Positions 50,801 through 62,800 of a DNA stretch of 64,000 nucleotides are shown here, one piece after another. A program made the translations under genes and the position numbers. Source of the stretch: Chionis minor (lineage: Eukaryota; Chordata; Aves; Charadriiformes; Chionididae); contig VZSF01001891.1 in NCBI GenBank assembly GCA_013398295.1, forward strand, positions 1,550,001 through 1,614,000, written 5' to 3'. Position 1 is the stretch's first letter; the number at the start of each line of letters is the position of its first letter. The notes under the pieces were generated by a model. It ran no database searches, had not been told where the DNA came from, and saw nothing but the letters and a program-made list of their open reading frames with translations.

Positions 50801-53800
50801 GGAGGAACAAGCCAGAAAGCAGAACTTCAGGGTGCTGGCCAGTCTCAGGCTAGGACAGACTCTGGCCGGGAAGGAATGGCAATGACCTGCCAGCGCCAGC
50901 TCTACCAACAGGTCCCATCCTTGCTGTGAAAATACAGGTCATCAGCTGGCCTGGCCATGGTCAAGACGTGCCCCAGGCCCTGTTCTTATGGATCTCATCC
51001 CATCAGTTCACCTAGAACAAACAGTAATCGCAGGAGACACTTTACACACAGACAAAGCATACCTTGGTGCCATCCAGAGGGTCTTTATGGACAAATGCCT
51101 GCACAAACTCCTCAGGTCCGATGTGACTTAGCCTTTCCTATTAGAGGGGGGAAAATAGAGGAAGAAATAAGAAACCACCCCAAAATCTCTTCTGTTTCTC
51201 TTGGTAAGTCATCCCCATTATCTGTCTGCTCTGAATGGTGTTACTGAACTGGTGGACAGCCAACTAGCACCAGACATTAAAATTCATAAGAACAATTAGA
51301 GTTATTTCGGCAGAAAGAATAAAATGAGATTAAAAAATATGTCTCATTACTGACAAGCCACAGAAAGAGTCCTCTCCACTGCACAGAGAAAAAGGTGCTG
51401 CACGCACAAGGCCCCATCTGGGAGGCAGCAGACCTCAGTTCTGTGCTTGGCGCTGCCACAGACCTGCTGTGGCCCAGCATTCCCCAATAGCCTTATTTCC
51501 CAGCTGTTAAACAGCAGCAATGCCGTGCTCTGGTGGCCAGAGGAATCCACTGCTCATCTGCCCGCACGGTGCTCTGGCCCTACCTCCCCACCCGGGGAAG
51601 CTCCGGCAGTGGCTCTGCCTCGCTGGAGATGCACGGGCTTACACTAAAGGCACTGCTTACCCTGCAGAGCGTCCCAGGCATTAACCAAAACAAAAGTAAA
51701 TAAAGCATCCAGATCTCTTTTAGTAAAAGACAGGCCATCTCCACCAGCTCCTGAACAAACCTGGCAGTTCCAGCCACACCACTAGCCTTCTTAATAGGCT
51801 TTTCAATTCCCTTAAATATGTTTATTAGAAAAAAATACTTTCAGTAGGTTGCAGGTCACAAAGGTGTTTCAGAGGGGGTATTTTGGAATTCCTACAGCCC
51901 AAGCTTAGGACACTCGAGCAACAATAAAATCAATGGTAGTTTTGCTTTAGTGAAAATTTTATGGCCGCTCCCATGCTATTTCTCTTGGCTTCTCACCTTG
52001 CCACTGATAACTCTACAGGACTCGTACTAACAAATAACTGTTATTAAATGTAGCAAATAATTCTTACTAATAAAGAAGCATTAGACAGTTTTAGTGCAGA
52101 GTAGCTGGTGTTCTGTACACAGTAAGTGAAAGAGAAGGTAGAGACCACTGGAAAAGTAAAAGTGGAATGAAAACCTCTGGCTGTATCAGTTTTAGAAGGG
52201 CAGCAGTGCCCCAGTTACAGGGAATCTCCCTTTGGAAGACAGCTGTACTGTGGAGGAACAGAAAAGCAAGAGAAAAACTCCAGGCAAAGGGAATTCTACA
52301 CTCTGGCTTAAGCTATATAAAGCAAAAAGAGCCAAAGTTGCATGTTCTGAAAATTAACCAAGGTGAGAAGGAGATCCTAAATTTGGGGCTTCTGAGCTAT
52401 TCTGGTTCTTGACAAATAGCATAACAACTACCTTCAGAATTCCCAAGGCTAATTCCATGATATTCACTCCAAGCCACAGTCCATTTCACGGTTTGTTTTT
52501 CCAGCCTTCCTCTCAAGGATGAACACTGTCTACAGGAGGACAGGCAGCAGGGAATCATTACAGCATCAAGAGATCTGCAGATGGCAGCAATGTTTTATGT
52601 TCTTCTTTGAACATCCAGGAGGTCTACAGAGAGGACCTGAACCCAGGAGAAGAGTGTGCAACACCCTGGTACTGCAATTGGAGTGATTAGGATCGAAAGC
52701 CTGTTTGAGAGCAGACTGCAGTCCGAGGGCAACAGCACGATTTCGTGCGGGTGGTATTTGCACACCCGCACACATCCATGCACAAAGTCCCAACGGGAAG
52801 AATGAAAAACGCATCAGACAACTCAGATGCTTGGTGGATCCGTAGGAACGGATTCGAACTGCTAAAATTTCTTCCAAATTCATAAAAAGGGTAATGACCG
52901 GCCATTTCAATAGCACCTTCAGGTTGAGGGGTGCAGGGTGCCTTACGAAAGTGGGAACCCCTTGACCTTCCTGAGACAACGACCCGCATTTCACAAATGA
53001 GCAAGCTGAAAAAATAAAGTGACGCGGCCCAAGATGCACAGGAAGACTCTGATATACGTCCTGCTTCCCAAGCATCTCTTAACCAGTCACTCCCTGCCTC
53101 TTGCTGCAGTGCTGATACAGCACGGGATGTGCTGCAGCAGTGCAGACATTTTTTTGGTTATGTCTGGAATACTTAGCAGCCGATGGCATAAAATAATAGC
53201 TCTGACTGCAGAAGTTGGGAACCATTCCCGCTTACCAGCTCCACATGTGTCAGCTGCTGAGCCAGAGTGTAAGGGTCACTGCAGACGCTCAGGATTTCTC
53301 TCTGAATTGATGGAGGTTTACTTTTAAAGGCAACCAGCTTATCAGAGACAGCAGGACTGATCTTGACAATCCCTTCTTGCCCATGGCTGAGGGATGCAAG
53401 CTTCTGATTGAGGGTTTGCAAAAGCTGATTCATCTTTTTCCAGTAGGCCTGGGGAGACAGGGAGAGAAGGAAACATAAACCACCCACAAAACTTGACAAA
53501 GGAGTGTTTTTATGCTGTATTTTCCCTTCTGCAAAATACTCCTAAGCCAGCAACAGGTTACCATTTTATTTTCAACAAGCCTATTTCAGAATAACCAGTT
53601 GGCTTAATTACAGTTCTGTGCTCTGGACCACAGAAAGAGACTGCAGTCAAGAGAAGAGGCAGGCAGGACTGCTGGGGTGGGCTGGCACGGACACTCACAC
53701 GTTCCTGCTAACATCAGGATCAAGCAGACAGAAGTAATGCTACAACGTGAGTTATTGCAGCTTTCTGGAGCACAGCAGCACTCTGTTCCTATCCTTTATG

Positions 53801-56800
53801 TCTGCTACGTGTTGGCCAAGAACTCCATCTGTTAGCGGAGTCCAGTCAACTCTTATTTATCAGGAATAAGACATGTTTCTAACGCTCCTCTCTCCATCCT
53901 TTTGAGCTGAGAGCAGCAGAAGCATGCTGCTACTTGCAGCTGGAGTGGTCTGAGCGTCGTGTAGCTTCAAGTATTTAATATCCAAAATGTTAATTGCTAC
54001 TGAAGGAAGCTCATATCGTATTCCACACACGGCCACGTGCCCAGCAGGATGATCATTACTAAGTTGCTCAGGTCGCTCTCAGAGCTGGAGCAGCTCTTTG
54101 CAGACAATGAGTGGAGCCACTGGCCATGGAGGATCAGCAGAAGGAAATGCCTTCAACTCTTCAGGACGGACAGATGCAGACATCACAACACTGAAACAAC
54201 TGAGAAAACTGGTGGATGGGCTCGGAAGACAAGGATTAACTGGAAATGTCCTTGGGCAAAAGCTGCACGTGGAGCACAGGGTGTACCCTATTGAGGAACA
54301 CGGCCTCATGGGCTTTTCCAGACAGAAAAAGGACCATCAGGCATGGGTGCAATGGGTGCTTGCTCACTTTCAAAGAGCACAGTCACTTGGGAAAACAGTT
54401 TGCAGCCTGGCCTACTACCAGTGTCTCTTCCAGCACAAAGACACCCAGTGGAGAGATCCTCTGGCTGCTCACAAGTGGAGTAACTCCTCCTTCCCCATCC
54501 AAACAGAATTTAGTAACGTCAGGTTGCCAGCAACATCAGTTTGTAATCTGTCGGCGCGAAACCAGAGCTGGCACAAAGCCCTCTTCTGTTACATCCGTAC
54601 GGCACAGCAGATGTACACCTTGGCACCCTCCACACAGCCCTCATCATCACAACAGGGACTTGGCCAGAGTGTACCTTCCCACAAAGACCAACATACACCT
54701 GTGTTGCATCCCAGGCTGGACACGGTCCAAGTGAAGTCTTGGGAAGCACTCCCGAGTCCCACGGTTTAGATACAGCCTTTGTCTTCTTCAGGCTTTTGTA
54801 GACTGTGGATAGTCTTCAGTGTCAGACATTGATAGCGCTCATGTTTTAGGTGTTCAAGGTACCAGAAGCCAGAGCCAGTGCTCTTCTCACCTACGCAGGA
54901 TCCCATCTGCGCACTGGAAGTAGCATCTCCTACTACTTCACGGTGAAGAATAACATGGTCAGTTATTCTACCCTGCTTCCACTACAGTCTGAGGCTGGAA
55001 ACCTTCAGAACATCCCAAGTGCTTCAACTTCTGCTGCAACACCGTAACTTTCATACAGCTTTTCTAGCAGGAGCTTGCACATTGCTGAGGAACCTCTCAT
55101 TTCACTCAAGGAAGATGCTTCTCTTGAGCTGGGCTGGAACAAGGCCCAGATAAGCAGGATGTAGTCAGGCTTTTTTGCAAAATAGAATGGATAAGTCCAA
55201 AATGAAGCAAGCACCTAGAAGGCCAGAGGGACTTGTCTTGGAGAATGACAACACATGTTCTATGCGGAAGCAAATCACACAGGAGGAGTGAAAATTGAGT
55301 GAGGAAGATCTAAAAATAAATAATTTAAATTATTTTTAGAAAACTAAAAAACATTATTTCTGTTTTTATCTGCTTCTGATGTGTACTAGCTCCAAGGAAG
55401 AGAGACTACTGGCCTTCTTCATGTAATTCCTCATTCAAGCAGATGGTCACACTTTTGATTTACAAAGACTGTCTTGGACCAAAACTATGGAACACCATCT
55501 AAATATTTCTCTGGTTTACATCCAGGTGTGTTTGCAAATCTGAGCATAGTTTATCAAGCTCTATGAACAGAGTGTTATTTTTCAGTGGGAACTCAAATAG
55601 CAACATATTCAGTATTTTGTAAACATATTCTGCAAACAGGGGAATTAATTTTGGGGCAGGGCGGGAGGCACAGCACTGAAATCCAAGTCTTCTACAGAAT
55701 ATAAAACATTCAGCTAAAAAACTTTTATCTGAAAACATGGTTCTCTTTCAAAAGGAGTTTGGATGAGAAATCTTGGGCCAGCCATACCTGTGCAGTATCA
55801 AATTCTTCACTGATTGTATTAAAAGCTAAAAAGCAGCACAAAATTGTTTGAAAGACATGCATATTAGCCAGCCTTTCAATAAATACTTATCAAGAGATCT
55901 AGTTTCACCTAGTTTTGTAGGGAATACAGCATAATAATATAGATATAGACAACAGTAAACAAAGACTCAGGTAATCCAACCACCTAATAAAGGATGAAAT
56001 AAGAGACACTTAATGGACACAAAAAAGATTATTCAGGAATTAGAGCTCTTGAAGACACTCGCTGAAAATCCGTTGGGTGTACCCTTGCCTAGAAAGCTTT
56101 TCTGTGCGTGTTGGGGGAGAAATTAAAAAAAAAAAAACAAAACCCACAAACTTGCTTTTGCCCTTTTAAAAGTATTTCCTCTTTAAGCTACATTCACACT
56201 AAGTGAAAACAACATTGTTCATTACCTTCAACACACTGGTAATTACCTTGCCACAAAGTGACCCCCCATCGCACAGGGGCTGCGTGCTGGACTCTATCAA
56301 CCAATTTCACCTCATTGCCACATTAACAGTCAAAAGAAGCATACTACTGTTTAATATTTAAAGAAAACGTTTCATTCTTAACCAGGAAAGTTCCTCTGAA
56401 GACGGCAGGCCTCAGCAGGTGGCTTAGGAGCTCAAATTTTAATTAAAATTTCTAACTCTAAATGCAAATCATAGCACTTACTAAGAAATGCTTCTCAGCA
56501 TGGACACCTTTATAAGCACATCACAGAGCCTTTAGAAAGTGGACTCGACAAAGGACAGGAGCATACACTGCAGGGGAAAATCCTGCATTAACCTACATGG
56601 GCTAGATGACCTCACAAATCTTTCAGTCTTTAATTTCTACGATTCACAATGGGAACAACTTTCTTCAAAACAACTAACGGGCACCACCACTCTCCTGTGC
56701 CGTCCCTTAAAAAAGGAAATTTGCCTTTGCAGCTGTTTCTTAATTTAATTATTGATTTTGCTGGGGCTTAATCACTTGCAATTATAGTACCTAGTAATAT

Positions 56801-59800
56801 TTGAAGAACAATGATTTGCCCCACAGGGCACCCATAAGCATTGGGACACAGCTATGCCCACCCCAGAGCGAAGCTGCGGGCATAACCTGAGCAAGCATTC
56901 CACTTGCTCGGGTTAGGGAAATAAACTATTGCTTTGTACACAAAAAGTTGATTTTTAGCATTTACATCTCTCCACCGGGACAGCTACTGCTTTTAAAGAG
57001 CACCCATAAAGCCCCACTTCTCTGCCCTTTTGGCTAGTTCCTTCTTTCCAGTGGACGTGATTTTGGTGGGGCTGAAGAGGCTTCTCTCACTTCAGATGCT
57101 GAAGGGCTACAAGGTACCTTTCTTGGTGGTTGGCAGGAACAAGCTGCCTCTTCCCCTTGAGGGAAAAGCTCTGGTCAGTGGAACTGAGGCCACCTTGGAT
57201 CTTTCTAAAAGTCCTTGGTGTTCTCTTCACCTCCACTGAAGTGTTACGCAGGTTCCCTTTCCCACCCCTTCTCTCCCACGGGCTGGCCAACCCGGCCAGC
57301 CCATCCATGCTGGCCTACGGCCACCCAAAAGTGCCAGCCATGATGCCAGCCCAGCCCAAGAGCAGCTGTTTCAATTTGTCTTGTGTTTCATGTGGGTAGG
57401 AGGGTCCAATTTAATTTTTGCTGTGCTGCAACCCTGCTAACCTGCACCTCTTCTCTTTTCTCCACGCCTCTTGTTCTTGGACTCATGGGTATGTGCTTTT
57501 TGTTCCACTGAACTGCACCCATCTGTGGCCTGAAGCCAGGCCTTGATGTAGCCAATGGAACTGAATTCTTCCACATCCCATGGTTAACCTAGGAGTAATT
57601 AGAGACTCTCTAGGTACTATTTGCTCTTATCCTTATTATTTTAATGGATTTTGTGGTATTTTTAATGTTTCTGAATTAATTTATAGGATTCACCCAGTTG
57701 AATTTGCAAGCAGGTCTCCCAGAGGTTCCATTCACTGTGTCCTACTCTGCCACACACACAGCTCGTGCATTTGAACACCAAGACCATACAGGCAGCTGGA
57801 CTGAGTTTTGCCCAACAGGCCACACACTGCTGTCTTCTGCCACTTTCCTACTCCCAGAAAAGCTACATATCCATAAACATTTGTATTTTCTTTAAATGTA
57901 AGGACTGACCCTTGTTATCCCACCACATCGGCCAAACAGGCTGGATTCAAGAGGAGCTATCTCTTCGCCCATAGACCTTGTGAGCTTTGATGGGGATTCC
58001 AGTGTCACCAGTCAAACTGTGATCAGAGCCTGCTGCTCTGTGCCTACTCGCCTCGTCTGGGTCCCTGCTTTACAACGTCAACCAGCTCAAGCACACGGCC
58101 CGCAAACTCTTTTACACAGGACAGAAAGGTGGCAGACAAACCCTTATTCGATTCACTAATGAAAAAGATAACACAATGCAAAGATTATTTTAAAAAAACC
58201 CTACCAGACTGAAGACATGGAAAATTCGATTTCGGCACAGGTGATCAAGGACATAAGCAAATGGAGAAGGTGAGACAGAAAAGGACCATAAATGTCCTTT
58301 GGTGGTTACTCTTTCACAAACACCCATATTCTTAGAAGGTACCTTCAGGCAACTGATAATCTTTTTTAGCTCCCCAGTGCAATCACTTGATGACTAGTCG
58401 CTTGCTCCACTCTGCGCTCACTAAACTGAACATCCTGGAGCTACTGCTTGGCCACGACGGTTGTTCTCAGGTCATGACACTTCACTCTTCTGCTAGACTC
58501 TAACTTGGGAGATCACAGCTCTGTTGTGATCTGAGTTGTGACCACCACATGCAGTCTACGCTACGCCTCAGATGTTCCATCTGTAAAACGGAAATGGTAT
58601 TCTCCTACAATTCGATGTGCAGTAGGTAAATTCCACTGATTGCTCCAATGTGTCCCCACGTTACTGCCACAGGGGTACCTAAACTAAGAGATGTGGCTTT
58701 CGGGGCAGCTACTACAGGTTTTAACCGTTAGAGGAGAACAAAACTGTAAGAGTTCCCAGGAAGAGGCACAGAACAGAATGTGGCAAAAGGAGGAAACGGG
58801 GGAACCAAATAGGAAAAGGAACATAACATCTCCACGCAATGTCCCAGGTCGGCCATCCTCACCTCATCACATGGGGCTATCCTGTGAATCATGTCTTTCA
58901 GATGGCCGATCATCCGCTCTTCCTGAAAGTCATACGGGAATGTCTCCGTCCACTCTGTCAGCAACTGTAAGATTTTGGGTCCAAATTTTCTGATCCGTGC
59001 CTGGAATGGAAACCAGAAGGATGGATAGGGATTGAAACATGTTTACTCATTAAAGTCTTTCAGCAAATATGTATCACACTGAAAGCGGGGCCAGATTTTC
59101 AAAGGAACTGACGGTTGCACCTGCAAAATCTGCATGCGTGCAAACAAATAGCGTGGTGCACAAATGACGTATTTTGGCACGCAAAATATACCGATACTTA
59201 CAAGCATGCACAACCGGCTGCTTTACATGCAGATTTAAATATTCTGCACGTGCAATTGGCCAGTTTATGGTTAGTTTATGGTTGGATGGATATTTTGTTG
59301 GTGCAACCTTTATACCTTTTTTAAAAACATCCTGGCCTTTTTGCTCATTCGAACCACACGTTCTTCCCTTTTTATACTTAAAACCCTCCTACATTTTCAT
59401 TGTTTCCTGAAAAATTTATTTAAATAAAATAAAAATTTGTATCTCTTGACCAACGTGAGTCTTCTGCTTTCTGGCCTTATGAAAAAAATGCTTAGTGACC
59501 ACTGGCAGCTGTAACATGAGGAAGAAAAGACTGACAAAACACCAGCACTTTAGTAACTTTACCTGGGCTACTGATAATGTTGCTCTCTGCCACACAAGCT
59601 CAAGGTCAAGATAGGACAAGGACACCCACTCACGTAACACACAGCTGATGCCCACTTTACTTTCCGTGTAGATTTATCTGGGATGCAGCAGTGGGAATAG
59701 TCAGGAAGATATGGAGCAAGGAGGGAAATGTGGGGAAGAGCACAATTGGTGCACTAGGGTTATCTCAAAAGACGGCCGGTGTGGCTGCTGCCACAGCTTC

Positions 59801-62800
59801 CATTCTCTGTCATCCAAGAACACGTGAAAAGGAAATTGTGTTAAACAACAAACTACATTTTTATTTACAGAAAATACAGACCAAAACAAGCAGCCGCCTT
59901 CTGCGTCCTACGTACTGTAGCTAAAGCATACCCTGTAATCAGGAAAAATTATACTCTTGAGCTCCACAGCTCTCTGCTTTTCAACCAAGGTGGTTAAAAT
60001 GCGTATTTCAGCTTTCCACCATCAACAGGTTTCAATGAACCACATCTCTAAAAATAACTGCTGTCAGCTAGCATTAAGCTCATGCTCAAAGACCAGCAGG
60101 TGGCTGCTAAAGGGAAAGCTTTATTGGAAACTACAAAGGTCTGGGGAGACATTTGCTCCAGCTGTGTAAACTGCTATTACGAATTGAAGGAGAGGACTTT
60201 GTGCAAGACACAGGACACAACACGGGATGGGAGGTCGCTTGTGCGCAAGGTTTCAGTGTCAGCCCCGCTCTCCAGAACACAAAATCAGCTGTGTCCCACC
60301 AGCTCTGCCTTACTGCACGCTAGTCCAGAACGCAGGGTCACCTCAGGCAGACTGGGAGATCTTTGTGACACAATAATGTTTCTCATTTGTTGCAAAGTTT
60401 AATGAGCGGCAAAACCTTGCAATGCTCACATTTTAATCCTCCAAAATTTGCATCTACCGTAGCATCGGAGAACAGAACCCAGCACACCTCAGCAAAATTG
60501 TTCTGGATGCTGCACCTCATACAGATATTTCTATTAACACAGACTGCACGGACAACCCAAGTATTAGATTTCTATGTAGTCTGGATGATTGCTCTCCCTA
60601 GCTTGGGCAGAGCTCCTGTTACTCATGCAGTCAGTTGCCTGGGCAAAAACAAGCACACACGTTCAGGTGTCGCTGATTCAGTATTTGATGCCAAAAGTAC
60701 TGTTTCAAAGCTGGAAAGGCTGATCTTGAGAATAATTTCAGAATTCGGGGTTTTTTTGGAAAGTTGCAACTAATGCACGTTCTTCTTCCTTCCATGGCAC
60801 TGAAGACGCCACCTTCGGCTTCACGTAATATACTGGACAGGGCTTCATCAGTGCACCCAGGGGAGGTGGGGTGGAATCCAGCACTGAATAGATTCCAGTG
60901 GGACCCACCTCCACCGCAGCGTCCGTGGGACCACCAGAGGATGCACATGTGTTCTTACACACTGTGTCGGTCTGCACAGTCCCTAGGGCAAAACAGGAGG
61001 ACGCAGTAACAGCGTGGTTTTCCTCATTCCGTTAGCTCGTCACAGCCTCCCGACTGCTTCAACTCGGTCCTGGTGTGCCAGACAGCGCCACTCTGCAGCA
61101 CGGCTGTGTGGCCGATCTCTCCGTGGGCAGCCACATGCTCTTACATAGCGTTCCAAGTGACGGGTAAGGCCGAGAGGAAATATTACGGTACCACAAGCAA
61201 GAAAGCAAAAGGGCAGACGCATTAAGTAAGAACAGGAGAGCGGCGTGTCGACATCTGCAATTGACGGTGTGTGAAGTTTCCACCCTACCTCCTTGCATCC
61301 TGCAGGCTTCATCAGAGCCTTAAAGAAGTTAAGAGGAAAGTCATCTGGGAAGACCAAGACAGGGGGAAAGGGAAAATCAGAAGAAGATTTGAAGTGACTA
61401 GCGCCTGGAGCACTGCTCGTGGACATGGCTACTAGGATGCCTCAATGTCAGGATCTCAGCGGCAACCGTCATCCTTTATGAGAAAGTTTCATTCAATCCA
61501 AAGGGAGGCAGAGGACACGAACCAGAGGCCCAGAAATCTCTGTCCATTGAAAATACCTCACATTTCTCTGCTGTAAAGATCAACTAACCTTGTCCAGCAC
61601 GGGGTCGTCCAGCCGCTGCTGCTCAATGCACTTGTGACAAACTCGGGACAAAAGCTCATGGGGTTCGATGAAGAGTCTGGAACTCAGCAGGAATGTAAAG
61701 ATATAGGCTTTCTGCGGGAGAAAGACAAGCAGACCTGCTGTGAGCAACTGCACAGTGGGTAATAGCCATACAAGCCCCAAACTCCATCAGTTTTGCATTT
61801 CCACTGGGACAGACTTTGATGTCTAAAAGACATAAGGATTCCTGCCCCTGAAAACAGAACTGTTGCAGTGGGTGCAGGAGGCACAGCGTCCCTTGGTTGC
61901 CCAAACCCTGTGCAAACAGCCAAGCAAAGACAGTGTGCAGGTGACTCTGCAGGAGCGAGCCCAGGGGTAGGAGACAGCACAGCCAGGGATGCACGGAGGC
62001 CAGGGAAAGCCAAACGTGTAGACACTCCGGCATCTCTGCGTTGTACTGGGTTGTGAGCTGCAGACGTCCCCAGATTAGTCACATCTTGCTGTAGCCCTGC
62101 AGGTCTCACCCAGCCCATTTTGAGGAATATTTCATTTATTCTACTAAATCCCCAAAATACACTTATATCAGTCAAGCTATATCCTATGCAGTCCCACATC
62201 TGGGAAGCTGTGGGAAGCTAGACTGTTGGATAAATCCTTGGATTATTTAAAGTATTCCAGCAGTGAATTTAAAATATATGCATGAATCCTCAGTTGTTTG
62301 CATCCTGACGCCTCCCGGCGCCTGAATTATCTTCTTTCCCCCAGACCTAGCCATGCTCCTGAGCAGCAGGTATAATATTACATATCACACGTTGCTTAAT
62401 GAAAATCTCACAGCCTAATCTGTCCATTACCTATTTTTATTGCCTTTCTGTTCATTTTTTTTTAATTGACATGCTTCTTTATTACTTATTTTTAGCTGAT
62501 CAGAAACTGCGCTGTGGGTAATTTAAAACATGCTGTCTGCTCTGCATTGATAGCTTTCATAGTCTTCTAAACTGCCCAGAAGTTCAATGCTACTCTGTGC
62601 TTTGAAATACAAGCCTTTCCATAGAGATATATTAGCACTTAAAAGTCTTCCAGTCAAACTCCGTCCTAAATTCCAGTGAGGACGTGCAAAATCCAGCGAA
62701 GGCAATGGCTTGCTGGACCATAAACCTGCTTCCAGTTTAGATCCTCACACTGCTGGTGAAGAAACGCTGAATATTCACTGATGGAGCAAGGATCAGGATC

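Larger units (their letters stand above)
51138..53235 (-). other. RASGEF1C intron 4
   Basis: 2.1 kb of intron with two MIR-like relics, near 51425-51520 and 52978-53095. No exon was recognised. Confidence 0.6.
53449..58862 (-). other. RASGEF1C intron 3
   Basis: At 5.4 kb this is the longest intron fully inside the window. It contains an unexplained plus-strand open frame (54098-54769) and a MIR-like core near 58555-58615. No RASGEF1C exon was recognised. Confidence 0.65.

Noticed and set aside
52566..53075. 169-codon minus-strand frame
   Set aside because: It overlaps a MIR-like relic and lies in an intron of RASGEF1C. There is no splice support or recognisable domain.
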